A stretch of DNA of 64,000 nucleotides from Coleofasciculus sp040219735 (GTDB taxonomy: Bacteria > Cyanobacteriota > Cyanobacteriia > Cyanobacteriales > Coleofasciculaceae): the NCBI GenBank assembly GCA_040219735.1, contig JAVJRX010000144.1; one strand, given 5' to 3'. Every line of letters begins with the position of its first letter. Positions within the stretch are counted from its first letter, which is position 1. The notes under the pieces are model-generated. The model made no database searches. It saw nothing but the letters and a program-made list of their open reading frames with translations, and was not told the DNA's origin. Below, in pieces: positions 25,531 to 34,366 of this stretch. The position numbers and the translations under genes are program-made.

Positions 25531-27528
25531 TTAGTAAGGGGAAGACCAGGAACGGACTTCGCCCAAGGTAACCGGAACCAGGTCACTCACATCAATCGTA
25601 AATCGGAAAATCTTCTTGGCACGACGATTATTTTCCGGGTCGAAGAATTTCAGCTTCACATCCCAACAGTCGCTATCCATACGACAGAAGGGACTCTTCT
25701 CAACCGTGATACTGTCGAGTTCCATCCCCACAGCAACCGCTTGGCTGAAGGTTTGCGCCGCTTGGAAGGCGTTGGTAACAGCGAAGTTGAGGGCGCGGTC
25801 TTGGGACGTGGTACCCAAGTTGCGGAGATCATAGTAGATGCGGTTGAGGAAGCCATCCAACGTCTGACGGATACGACCTTCATCTGCTGTTGTTTCCTCA
25901 GTTTGTACGGCTTCCATCGCCGCACTCACCAAGTTGTTCACCTTCCAGCCGTAAATGCCCCGGGTTCCCAGAGGTTCAATCACCGGGATAACTTGACCGG
26001 AGAAGAGCTTAACCGTGCGCTTGGTTAAGATACCCGGAATGCTGACCCGCTCAACATATTCAGCATCATTTTCCGGTTGGATTTGACCCGCCAAAAGTTC
26101 CTGGAGGGCGCGGTAGGCATCCACAGCAAAGGGACCCGTGGGCGCGATCGCATAAACTGGAGTCAGTTCAATATTAAGCGTCCAAATCAGCGATCGCGCT
26201 TCGGACATATTAGCCGCTAGGTAGTCCACCATCTGGCGGGCATCGTAGGGGTTTGCCGGCACCATCGTCCCCTGAAAGTCAAAGGGCGGCATCAGTTGCT
26301 TAAATGAGTCCCGGCGGGCTTCTGAGCCGAAGTCATAGCCCAGAGTTCCCAAAACATAGACGATTTCACCGAGAGAGGGGATCTCGCTGGGGGCTTCGCT
26401 GGCGGTAACGGAATGAGCAGTAAGATTGGGCATAGTGGGCATAGCAGGGGGTTGGGGTACAGAATTCATCAGGTTTTGCAGGTTGGGAGTATTTGTGGGC
26501 ATTGCCCCTGGGGGTGCAGACGGGGCTGGCTCAGCGCTTGGGGCTTCCGTCCCACTCGTCAATCCCCCCCCACAACCGCAACCTGCGCCTTCCACGCCTG
26601 CTGCATCAACGGTGGCTGCATCAACGGCTGATGCAAGTTCCTCTGACATAGTTCCTCCTGTTAGTAACGTTACAGCTCCAGATATGTTGAGTTTGCCCGC
26701 CAGACACCGCTCGGCATCAGCGGGCAGGTCAAAGTCACAGGGCAATGCACTCTGCAACAACACTTGACGCACTCTTTGGGGGTCAGGGGTTTCCCCCCGT
26801 TCCCGTTGCAGACTTAGCAGCAGTGCCGCCACCCCCGACACAATCGGCGTGGCAAAGCTCGTACCACTCAGCGTCTGAGTTCCCCCACCGGGTTTTGCCC
26901 CCAAGACATCTTTCCCGAGGGCAAGGATGCCTTGGGTTTTATAGGTGTCACCCCAGTTACTAAAGTCCAAGGGCTTGCCGTTGGCATCCATGGCGCCAAC
27001 AGCCAGGGCAGCGGGCAGGGCAGCCGGGACATGGAGACATTCGCAGCCATTGTTACCCGCCGCCGCAATCAGCAAAACATTCTGCTGCTCACATAAGCGC
27101 ACCGCATTCTCCAGCCAGCCGTCGGCTTCCCCAAAATCCGTGAGTTGACCCCCACTAATGTTGATGACATGCGCTCCGGCGTTCACTGCCCGCTCAATGC
27201 CCCGCGCCAAGTCTAACTGCGATACACGGCGGCGACTATCGGAAAAGATGGGGACAATCACCCCTTTGCATTGCGGTGCAATCCCGGTCACCGGACTCCC
27301 AGGTTGACCAAAAATAATGCTGGAAACATGAGTACCGTGAACCGACATATTGCCATCGGGATGAGCCTCCTCATTCACCAGAGACGGCAAGCGCGTCAGG
27401 GCTTTGTCGGCAAAGCAGGGATGGGTTTGGTCAACCGGTCCATCCAACACGGCAATGCAAATATCCTTGTCACCCTGGGTCATCGCCATCAACTCCGGCA
27501 ATGCGGGTATCGCCAAAACAGCAGACAT
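25531..27528 (-). CDS. patA: PatA-like subtilisin protease of the cyanobactin pathway
   Basis: Protein of 665 residues, the usual PatA length. It cuts the precursor on the N-terminal side of each core (at the VEAA/AEAA/VEAS sites). The S8 triad is visible: Asp29 in AVLDGPVD, His64 in SVHGTHVSS and Ser224 in GTSFATP, with the oxyanion Asn in AAAGNNG. It lacks the Lys-rich capping insertion found in the PatG here, as expected for a plain protease. A Pro/Ala/Gly linker (about 290-375) leads to the C-terminal domain shared with PatG, ending CRMDSDCWDVKLKFFDPEN and so on. It is the first gene of the minus-strand cluster, after about 1.45 kb without genes, which should hold the main promoter. Confidence 0.96.
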   Translation of the reverse strand: MSAVLAIPALPELMAMTQGDKDICIAVLDGPVDQTHPCFADKALTRLPSLVNEEAHPDGNMSVHGTHVSSIIFGQPGSPVTGIAPQCKGVIVPIFSDSRRRVSQLDLARGIERAVNAGAHVINISGGQLTDFGEADGWLENAVRLCEQQNVLLIAAAGNNGCECLHVPAALPAALAVGAMDANGKPLDFSNWGDTYKTQGILALGKDVLGAKPGGGTQTLSGTSFATPIVSGVAALLLSLQRERGETPDPQRVRQVLLQSALPCDFDLPADAERCLAGKLNISGAVTLLTGGTMSEELASAVDAATVDAAGVEGAGCGCGGGLTSGTEAPSAEPAPSAPPGAMPTNTPNLQNLMNSVPQPPAMPTMPNLTAHSVTASEAPSEIPSLGEIVYVLGTLGYDFGSEARRDSFKQLMPPFDFQGTMVPANPYDARQMVDYLAANMSEARSLIWTLNIELTPVYAIAPTGPFAVDAYRALQELLAGQIQPENDAEYVERVSIPGILTKRTVKLFSGQVIPVIEPLGTRGIYGWKVNNLVSAAMEAVQTEETTADEGRIRQTLDGFLNRIYYDLRNLGTTSQDRALNFAVTNAFQAAQTFSQAVAVGMELDSITVEKSPFCRMDSDCWDVKLKFFDPENNRRAKKIFRFTIDVSDLVPVTLGEVRSWSSPY

Positions 27529-27558
27529 AAATCAGTTAAGTCGGTGGGGACAATTAAA

Positions 27559-27680
27559 GTGAACGGTGGGGAGCGTCATTTGTCATACTCGCTACCCTTG
27601 AGAAGCAAGCTAAGTCATTTGTATTTGAGGGGTATTTACACAACTAATATAGGTGGGTTTATTTCCACCAACCTACTTAG
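27559..27680 (-). repeat. Dispersed repeat, family 2
   Basis: About 120 bp. On the minus strand it runs from ctaagtaggttggtggaaat through tgtgtaaatacc and gcgagtatgacaaatgacgc to accgttcac. It matches 52630-52738 and 52793-52888 on the plus strand. It is noncoding and lies just upstream of patA. Confidence 0.75.
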
Positions 27681-28779
27681 TTAGTTCGGTCGCCCCACAC
27701 CCCCTAAACGACTCGGATAAATTGAATATAAACTGTCAACGCCATTGGCGCTTAAAGGTGTTCAAATAGCTATTATTTGGCTATTTCATCCAGTACTTAT
27801 GGTATCGCTTTTCAGTTATCATTTATCTCTTTTATGACAAAATTAAATTTCATATATTTTTTATAGCATCTCTAAATATCCTTGACAACCTTTTGAGTTA
27901 TTAAAATAAATTATATATCGACAGATAGTGATAGCTTAGCGACTTGAAACCCAAGCCTAGTCTTGATCGCGTTCTTAAATTACTACAACCGATTGAAGAT
28001 TTATATATCTATAAATTCCATTTGAGTTGTACAGATCCATCTAACCCACAAAACCCAAAATCATAAGCTGAAAAGCTTGATTTACATTCTTTTCAAGCCT
28101 ATTCAGCATCAAAACCTACCCTCTCTTATTTGTACAAATGATTTAAATAAACATTCTTCAATTCCTTTAAAACTATGGAATCATTAATTGACCTTGGCAA
28201 CTTCATCTGAGTTGTCTAACTCATATATAAAACCCCTAAAAACCCATCACAATTTTGGACATAGGAATAAGAAATTCCTTGTCAGCAATGAGTTACTCAA
28301 ACGGCAATAACCGTGAGCTGAGGATAAGCTCTTAGGCATTTATGGTTTTGATCCGAAACCCTGCTAATGAGTAGGGGCGGCAAAAATCCCAATTTAAATG
28401 CTTGTTAACTTATTTGTTGATTCTTTTAAGCTAGAAACACTGTTGAGCAAGAGCTTGGTCACCAAGCCCCTGCGGTGGCTTGCTCGCCTCTTGAATAATG
28501 CATTCCGAGCGCGTTGGCGAAGCCTGTTCCTTCAGAACGTATCGCACCTTAAACCCGCAAAAAACACCAACTTGTCAGTTGAATACGCCATTGATTGTGT
28601 AGACATGGCACAAAACAAATGCGGCACTGACCAGCTAAGTCACAACTATCATACTTAAGTACGATGCTTGTTGTGCTAGTGGGTGATATTCGTGAATTGT
28701 CTCATAAGTCGGTTCACTTGACCCCTACAACCGTTCAGTTTTGTAATAAAACTTGACACTCGTTGTCATTCGTCATTTA

Positions 28780-28842
28780 GTCGGGGCGGGTTTAGTTACT
28801 TATGGGTGCAACGGAAACGATAGCTGTCAAACCCGCCCCTAC
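28780..28842. repeat. Dispersed inverted-repeat element, family 1
   Basis: 63 bp from gtcggggcgggtttagttac to caaacccgcccctac, in the same orientation as the copy at 24770. Confidence 0.8.
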
Positions 28843-28983
28843 GACTGTCATCACTCTACATGGCTTCCCCATCTTCTCGATGGGGATTGGGCGAAGCATT
28901 CGCGTTGAGATGTGAATAGAAAACCGATAGATTTGGGCGCGAATGCGAGAGCCCCTACGAATACCCCATCTCCCTCATCTTCT

Positions 28984-30195
28984 CTACCCCCCTCCAGATG
29001 CTACAGGTTCGGCTTGATAGCGAATCCCGGCTTGCTTCAGACGCCGTAACACCTCAGCCAAGCGATCGCACTCTGCAATCAAACTCACCCGCACATACCC
29101 TTCACCGCCGACACCAAAGGCATTTCCTGGCGTCACCACCACACCCGTTTGCTGCAAGACATCCAGAGCAAAATCCGTTGAATTGTGACCCGGTGGACAA
29201 GGAACCCATAAATACATCGTCGCCTTTGATTTGGGAATCTTCCACCCTAATTCAGCTAACCCTTGAATCAAAAAATCTCGGCGGCGACAGTACCGTTCTT
29301 GCACCTGATGCACATAACTATCAGGTAAATCCAATGCCGTTTCTGCGGCTGTTTGTAATACGGCAAAAATTCCGTAATCTAAATTCGTCTTTAACGTCCG
29401 TAATCCTTGAATAATATGGCGATTTCCGACAACAAATCCCACACGCCAACCTGCCATATTATAAGTTTTTGATAACGTATGAAATTCCACGCCAATTTCC
29501 TTCGCGCCAGGAATTTCTAATAAACTCGTCGGTTGATAGCCATCAAATGCCAGTTCCGCGTAACATAAATCATGCACCAACAGAATCGAGTAACGACGGG
29601 CAAAGGCAACAATCTCCTCAAAAAACTCACGGGGAGCCGTCGCCGTTGTCGGATTACTCGGATAGTTAAAATAGAGAATCTTTGCCCGTTCGGCAATCTC
29701 GTCAGGAATAGCGGCTAAATCAATTAGCCAATCATTTTCCGCCTTGAGGATCATACTGTGAATTTCTGCCCCAGCAATCAGGGGACCTCGGAAATGAGCC
29801 GGATAAGCTGGACTCGGCACTAAGACCAAATCCCCTGGATTGACATAAGCTAGGGCAAGGTGAGTCAATCCTTCCTTAGAACCCAACAGGGGTAGGGCTT
29901 CACTATCGGGATCGAGAGTAACCTGATAGCGGCGGTGATACCAACTGGTAATCGCTCGGCGAAAATTCGCTGTGCCTTCAAAGGGGGGATAGCCGTGGTT
30001 ACTCGGATAATTTAGGGCTTTGATGGCTGCTTCAATAACTGGTGCAGGTGCTGAACCGTCAGGATTCCCCATCCCTAAATCAATTAAATCCAACCCTTGC
30101 TCACGGGCACGGGCTTTGAGTTCATCCAAACGAGCAAACACATAGGGGGGCAGTGCGCTCAGACGCTTTGCTGGGGTAATCCAATCTAAGTTCAT
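28984..30195 (-). CDS. Class I/II aminotransferase (aspartate / LL-DAP type)
   Basis: PLP-dependent aminotransferase of 403 residues. Visible features: GNPDGSAPAPVIEAA, the GSKEGLTHLALAYVNPGD region, NYPSNPTTA, and the PLP lysine in SKTYNMAGWRVGF, followed by the substrate-binding Arg in EGYVRVSLI. The pattern MNLDWITPAKRLSALPPYVFARLDELK is typical of a cyanobacterial group usually annotated as aspartate aminotransferase or LL-diaminopimelate aminotransferase-like. The exact amino donor is not decidable by eye. It is divergent from der, with 223 bp between. Confidence 0.92.
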   Translation of the reverse strand: MNLDWITPAKRLSALPPYVFARLDELKARAREQGLDLIDLGMGNPDGSAPAPVIEAAIKALNYPSNHGYPPFEGTANFRRAITSWYHRRYQVTLDPDSEALPLLGSKEGLTHLALAYVNPGDLVLVPSPAYPAHFRGPLIAGAEIHSMILKAENDWLIDLAAIPDEIAERAKILYFNYPSNPTTATAPREFFEEIVAFARRYSILLVHDLCYAELAFDGYQPTSLLEIPGAKEIGVEFHTLSKTYNMAGWRVGFVVGNRHIIQGLRTLKTNLDYGIFAVLQTAAETALDLPDSYVHQVQERYCRRRDFLIQGLAELGWKIPKSKATMYLWVPCPPGHNSTDFALDVLQQTGVVVTPGNAFGVGGEGYVRVSLIAECDRLAEVLRRLKQAGIRYQAEPVASGGG

Positions 30196-30418
30196 TTAAA
30201 AATGCAGCCTTCCTAAACTAGAAAATTATATCGGCATTATCGGGAAATTGACTCATCACGTTGTCCATAAGCTTGATGACATTCTTGAAGGTTTAACTCT
30301 CGAATAGCGAGTATTGTAAACTATGACCAATGAACATCTCCCCTGTCACTACCCCTAACCTCGCTACAATAATAAGACTGAAGCATAACGCTTCCTATAA
30401 GTAAGGGGGATAAGGACG

Positions 30419-31804
30419 ATGGTTTTGCCCGTAGTTGCTGTAATCGGACGCCCTAATGTGGGCAAATCAACCCTTGTCAATAGGTTGGCAGGGGTGATGG
30501 ATGCGATTGTCCATGACCAACCGGGAGTCACGCGCGATCGCACCTATCGTCCAGCCTTCTGGCAAGACCGCGATTACGTGGTTGTAGACACCGGGGGCTT
30601 GGTTTTTGATGATGATACCGAATTTTTGCCCCTGATTCGAGAACAGGCAATGGCAGCCCTGAGCGAAGCCAGTGCCGCTATATTAGTGGTCGATGGTCAA
30701 ATGGGTTCCACCGCCGCCGATCACGCGATCGCAGATTGGCTACGCCATCACCCTGTCCCCGTTGTCCTGGCTGTAAACAAGTGTGAATCCCCCCAACAAG
30801 GACTGATCCAAGCCGCTGAGTTTTGGGAACTTGGTTTAGGCGAACCCTTTCCCGTTTCCGCGATTCACGGTGGAGGAACTGGGGAACTCCTGGATCAACT
30901 GATTACCTATTTGCCCACGGTGGGAATGCTTCCCGACACCTCAGAAATCAACGTCGCTATTGTCGGGCGTCCGAATGTGGGTAAGTCCAGCCTATTAAAT
31001 GCCCTAACCGGAGAAAAACGCGCGATCGTCAGTGCCATTTCCGGTACCACCCGCGATGCCATTGATATGGTCGTCGAACGCCCCGGTAATCCAGAAACTG
31101 GGAGTGCACCCCAAACCTATCGTCTCATTGATACGGCAGGGATTCGCCGGAAGAAAAATGTCGAATATGGACCGGAATTTTTTGGCATTAATCGAGCCTT
31201 CAAAGCCATTCGCCGTTCCGATGTGGTTCTGTTCGTTGTTGATGCCCTAGATGGTGTCACCGAACAAGACCAAAAACTAGCCGGACGCATTGCTGAAGAC
31301 GGACGGGCGGCGGTGATTTTGGTAAATAAATGGGATGCGGTTGAAAAAGATACCTATACGATCTACGAACAGGAAAAACTGATTCAAGACCGCCTCTACT
31401 TTATCGAATGGGCGCCAATGATTTTTGTCAGCGCCTTGACGGGAAAACGAGTAGACAAAATTCTGGATTTAGTGGATAGTGTCGCCGAACAACACCAGCG
31501 CCGCGTCAGTACGTCTGTGATTAATGAAGTCCTCCAAGAAGCCATTAACTGGCATTCACCTCCCACCAACCGCCAAGGGCGCCAAGGCAAAATTTACTAC
31601 GGTACTCAGGTCAAAAGTAAACCGCCAACGATTGCCCTATTTGTCAATGATCCGAAACGGTTTAACGACAACTATCGCCGCTATATTGAGCGTCAATTTC
31701 GTCAACAACTGGGTTTTATAGGTACACCTTTGCGTCTGTTATGGCGTGGGAAGAAAGTCCGCGAGGTTGAAAGCAGCAATGCTAATCGAGCAATTCGGGT
31801 TTAA
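30419..31804 (+). CDS. der: Ribosome assembly GTPase Der (EngA)
   Basis: Tandem GTPase of 461 residues needed for 50S ribosome maturation. Two G domains are clear: G1 motifs GRPNVGKST (about residue 10) and GRPNVGKSS (about 184), G3 DTGG and DTAG, and G4 NKCE and NKWD. The KH-like C-terminal domain ends in RNA-binding basic residues. An AAGGGGG/AAGG region lies just before the ATG. The cbiQ-like gene follows 56 bp downstream and may be co-transcribed. Confidence 0.98.
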   Translation: MVLPVVAVIGRPNVGKSTLVNRLAGVMDAIVHDQPGVTRDRTYRPAFWQDRDYVVVDTGGLVFDDDTEFLPLIREQAMAALSEASAAILVVDGQMGSTAADHAIADWLRHHPVPVVLAVNKCESPQQGLIQAAEFWELGLGEPFPVSAIHGGGTGELLDQLITYLPTVGMLPDTSEINVAIVGRPNVGKSSLLNALTGEKRAIVSAISGTTRDAIDMVVERPGNPETGSAPQTYRLIDTAGIRRKKNVEYGPEFFGINRAFKAIRRSDVVLFVVDALDGVTEQDQKLAGRIAEDGRAAVILVNKWDAVEKDTYTIYEQEKLIQDRLYFIEWAPMIFVSALTGKRVDKILDLVDSVAEQHQRRVSTSVINEVLQEAINWHSPPTNRQGRQGKIYYGTQVKSKPPTIALFVNDPKRFNDNYRRYIERQFRQQLGFIGTPLRLLWRGKKVREVESSNANRAIRV

Positions 31805-31860
31805 TTGTCTTGTAAATATTCCTCAAACCCGTCCAAATGACGAATGACAAATGACCAACC

Positions 31861-32865
31861 ATGGACTTACTGCGATCGCTCCCGTTAGGGCTATACCTGG
31901 AACAACCTGTAACTTGGCTACATCACCTGGATTCTCGGGTAAAATTCATTTGGTTAATGAGCTTTTTGGCAGTACCCTTATTAGCTAATCCCTATTGCCG
32001 TTTGGCAGTTGTTGTGCTGCTCATTTTGCTGACCCTCTCAGCCGCTATTCCGTTGCGGGTTTGGCGTCAGCAAATGGGTTGGCTGCTGATGCTATCGGTA
32101 TTTGTATTTATTCTCACCGCGATCGCACCCGATGGATTGGCGGTTGATCATCAGCCTCGGCTTCCTGAGGCGGACATTATCGTGGCTGAGTCTGCTGAAA
32201 CATCCGTGCAGGCATCGCCTCAACCTAGACCCTGGTATAATCCCTTTGGTATCGGACGGGAATCGGTTCGGGAGGCTTCTTTTAGTGAAACACTTATCCT
32301 GACCAATTTACCCCAACCGACGGACTACAGCTACATTCTCCTAGAAGCAGGTCCGGTGACGATTACCCGTCGCTCATTAGATCTGGCGGTTCGGGTGAGT
32401 ACGGTAATTTTTACCTTAATTTATAGTACCAATCTTTACTTGCTCACCACCGCCCCAGAAGAAATTACCGCCGGGTTAGAAAGCCTCATGCTCCCCTTAC
32501 GGCGTCTGAATATTCCGGTTACAGAAATTGCCCTGACGTTAACCTTATCCTTGCGTTTTATTCCCTTAGTTTTGGAAGAAGTCCAAAATTTAGTCCGTTC
32601 GATTCGGACTCGTGCGATTAACTGGAAAAAGTTAGGGGTTCGCCGCAGCGCCCAAGTTTGGATTATGGTAACGGAACGGTTATTAGAAAATCTACTCATG
32701 CGAGCCGATCAAATTGCTAAAGCCATGACGGTGCGCGGCTTTACCAGCCCTAACCAGCATCGCGTCCAATGGCACCAGCTTCGTTTACACTGGGGTGACT
32801 GGATCGCGATCGCGAGTTTAGCGCCGTTTTGGGTAGCCCGGTTGATTTGGGGAGGAATGGGATGA
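31861..32865 (+). CDS. ECF transporter T component (CbiQ/EcfT family)
   Basis: Membrane protein of 334 residues with about five hydrophobic helices (about 25-75, 80-100, 175-200, 220-245, 305-330) and a long cytoplasmic segment. The coupling motifs of EcfT proteins are visible as variants around IRTRAINW and ADQIAKAMTVRGFT (the A-R-G type signature that contacts the ATPases). It forms the energy-coupling scaffold of vitamin or metal ECF importers. No ATPase or S component is nearby, so it likely works with partners encoded elsewhere. A Pro/Glu-rich loop of about 55 residues (about 95-150) is unusual. It follows der closely. Confidence 0.88.
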   Translation: MDLLRSLPLGLYLEQPVTWLHHLDSRVKFIWLMSFLAVPLLANPYCRLAVVVLLILLTLSAAIPLRVWRQQMGWLLMLSVFVFILTAIAPDGLAVDHQPRLPEADIIVAESAETSVQASPQPRPWYNPFGIGRESVREASFSETLILTNLPQPTDYSYILLEAGPVTITRRSLDLAVRVSTVIFTLIYSTNLYLLTTAPEEITAGLESLMLPLRRLNIPVTEIALTLTLSLRFIPLVLEEVQNLVRSIRTRAINWKKLGVRRSAQVWIMVTERLLENLLMRADQIAKAMTVRGFTSPNQHRVQWHQLRLHWGDWIAIASLAPFWVARLIWGGMG

Positions 32866-33192
32866 TGAAGGAGAGGATTTGTAGGGGCGGGTTTTACAGA
32901 TAACTTATGGCTACACACTGATAACTTAACTAAACCCGCCCCTTGCCCCCCTTTGAAAGGTGGGTAAAAGAAGGGGAACTTTTCTCTTGTTTATTGTACC
33001 TGCACGCATTCGCTGTAGGGGCGCATCGACATGCGCCCTCCGTATCGACATGCTACTATCAAGACTTAGAAATTGAGGATATTCGTGCTTGCTTGGGTTA
33101 TGCGATCGCACTGTTTGTAGTATGCACTAAAGTGCCTTAAAATTAGGTTCATAAGGAATGAATGGCTCGCATCCCTTACTACAAACTACGAA
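32866..33192. other. Intergenic region between the convergent ECF-T and cugP genes
   Basis: Contains a family 1 element (32881-32942), a GC-rich half palindrome gtaggggcgcatcgacatgc (about 33016) related to the inverted repeat at 59432, and ggctcgcatcccttactac near 33166. No gene is seen. Confidence 0.55.
32881..32942. repeat. Dispersed inverted-repeat element, family 1
   Basis: 62 bp from gtaggggcgggttttaca to taactaaacccgcccc, 15 bp after the ECF-T stop. The hairpin could also serve as its transcription end. Confidence 0.75.
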
Positions 33193-34092
33193 CTACGAAC
33201 AGCGATAATCCCGACCAAAATTAATCAGGGTTTCTCGATAAAACTCTGGCATTCCGGTATCAAAATATCGCCCTTTGACCCAATATCCAATCAATTCCTC
33301 GTCTTGGCGTAAGGTATCCAAACAAGTGGTTAACTGAAATTCACCCTTATAGCGCCGATTCTGGTTAATACTATCAGCGAGAATATCAAAGATTTTCGGC
33401 TTGAGTACATACATGCCAAAAATCCCCAAAAACTTATCCTCCGCCATCCCTTCCACACGCAGATGCGATCGCGCATAATCTAGATCGGGTTTTTCACAGA
33501 CTTGTGTCACCGCTAAAACTGAATTAACCTCCTGCCAAACTCCCGCCACACAACCCGCTTTATGAATAATCTCGGCAGACATTTCTGTCAAACCAATTAC
33601 ACTTTGACCCATTTTTTCATAAATCTCTAGCACCTGACGAGTACAAGGAATCTCTGTATCTGAGACATACAGATGATCGCCGAGTAACAGTAAAAATGGC
33701 TCTTGATTCACCCAATCTTTGGCACAGAATACCGCATGACCATAGCCTTCTTGCTCCGCTTGGGTCAAAATAGTAATACGCTCTCCCAACTCTTGCAAAT
33801 ACTGACAATACTCCTGATTTTCATCAGAGAGTTTGTCCCAGAGTTCTTGTTTAGGGGGAGTTTTAAAGAACGCCTCAAAAATGGCGCGATCGCTCGGTTG
33901 CACCACAATCCCGATTTCTTCGATACCGCCACGCCTTGCTTCCTCCACAATCGCCAAAATCACTGGCTTAGTTCGCCCATCGCGATCGATAATAGGAAAC
34001 AGTTCTTTTTTCACAACCTTTGTGGCTGGAAATAGACGAGTGCCAAATCCGGCGGCGGGAATTACGGCTTTACGAACAATCTGGCTGGACAT
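33193..34092 (-). CDS. UDP-glucose pyrophosphorylase, CugP type
   Basis: Nucleotidyl transferase of 299 residues that should make UDP-glucose from UTP and glucose-1-phosphate for glycolipid, polysaccharide and sucrose synthesis. The N-terminus has the sugar-nucleotide pyrophosphorylase signature AAGFGTRLFPATKVVKKELFP; further family features are LLGDHLYV and VCEKPDLDYA. The sequence pattern fits the non-GalU CugP enzymes of cyanobacteria (recalled). It is transcribed alone on the minus strand. Confidence 0.88.
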   Translation of the reverse strand: MSSQIVRKAVIPAAGFGTRLFPATKVVKKELFPIIDRDGRTKPVILAIVEEARRGGIEEIGIVVQPSDRAIFEAFFKTPPKQELWDKLSDENQEYCQYLQELGERITILTQAEQEGYGHAVFCAKDWVNQEPFLLLLGDHLYVSDTEIPCTRQVLEIYEKMGQSVIGLTEMSAEIIHKAGCVAGVWQEVNSVLAVTQVCEKPDLDYARSHLRVEGMAEDKFLGIFGMYVLKPKIFDILADSINQNRRYKGEFQLTTCLDTLRQDEELIGYWVKGRYFDTGMPEFYRETLINFGRDYRCS

Positions 34093-34283
34093 GATCTAAA
34101 GTATGAATTATGAATCAAGAAAAAGACAATCTATGTAAATTGTGAACAAGAATAAAAAAATGTATCAAATTATGCAGTTTTTATCGTTTCTCTGTAGTAA
34201 ATTGCTAATATTATAAGGATAAAAATTTTAATACCGCTAGCCGCCCCCAATAGATAATATGGCTGGCATATAAATAAGTGAAC

Positions 34284-34317
34284 CAACCCAAGCCCAGACA
34301 GCTTGGGTTGAGTTTTT
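34284..34317 (+). terminator. Rho-independent terminator on the plus strand without a cognate gene
   Basis: A 10-bp stem (caacccaagc / gcttgggttg) with a 7-nt loop is followed by agttttttt. It reads as a plus-strand terminator, yet both flanking genes are on the minus strand, so it may end a small RNA starting in 34100-34270. Confidence 0.65.
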
Positions 34318-34366
34318 TTAGCTAAATTCAATCAACACTGAACCATCAACAAGTGACAAAATTGGA

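Larger units (their letters stand above)
27529..28983. other. 1.45-kb gene-free region upstream of patA
   Basis: Between patA and the aminotransferase gene. It contains a family 2 repeat (27559-27680), AT-rich DNA (27700-28320), a short block ending gcgttggcgaagcctgttcc near 28525 of a type common in cyanobacterial intergenic DNA, a family 1 element (28780-28842) and a final stretch rich in gcgaatgcg words. Open frames up to 86 codons occur but look like chance. The patA promoter should be near 27530-27700, but I cannot pinpoint it. Confidence 0.6.

Noticed and set aside
28398..28658. 86-codon plus-strand frame upstream of patA
   Set aside because: It runs through repeat-type intergenic words (gcgttggcgaagcc), lacks a ribosome binding site and has an unremarkable composition.
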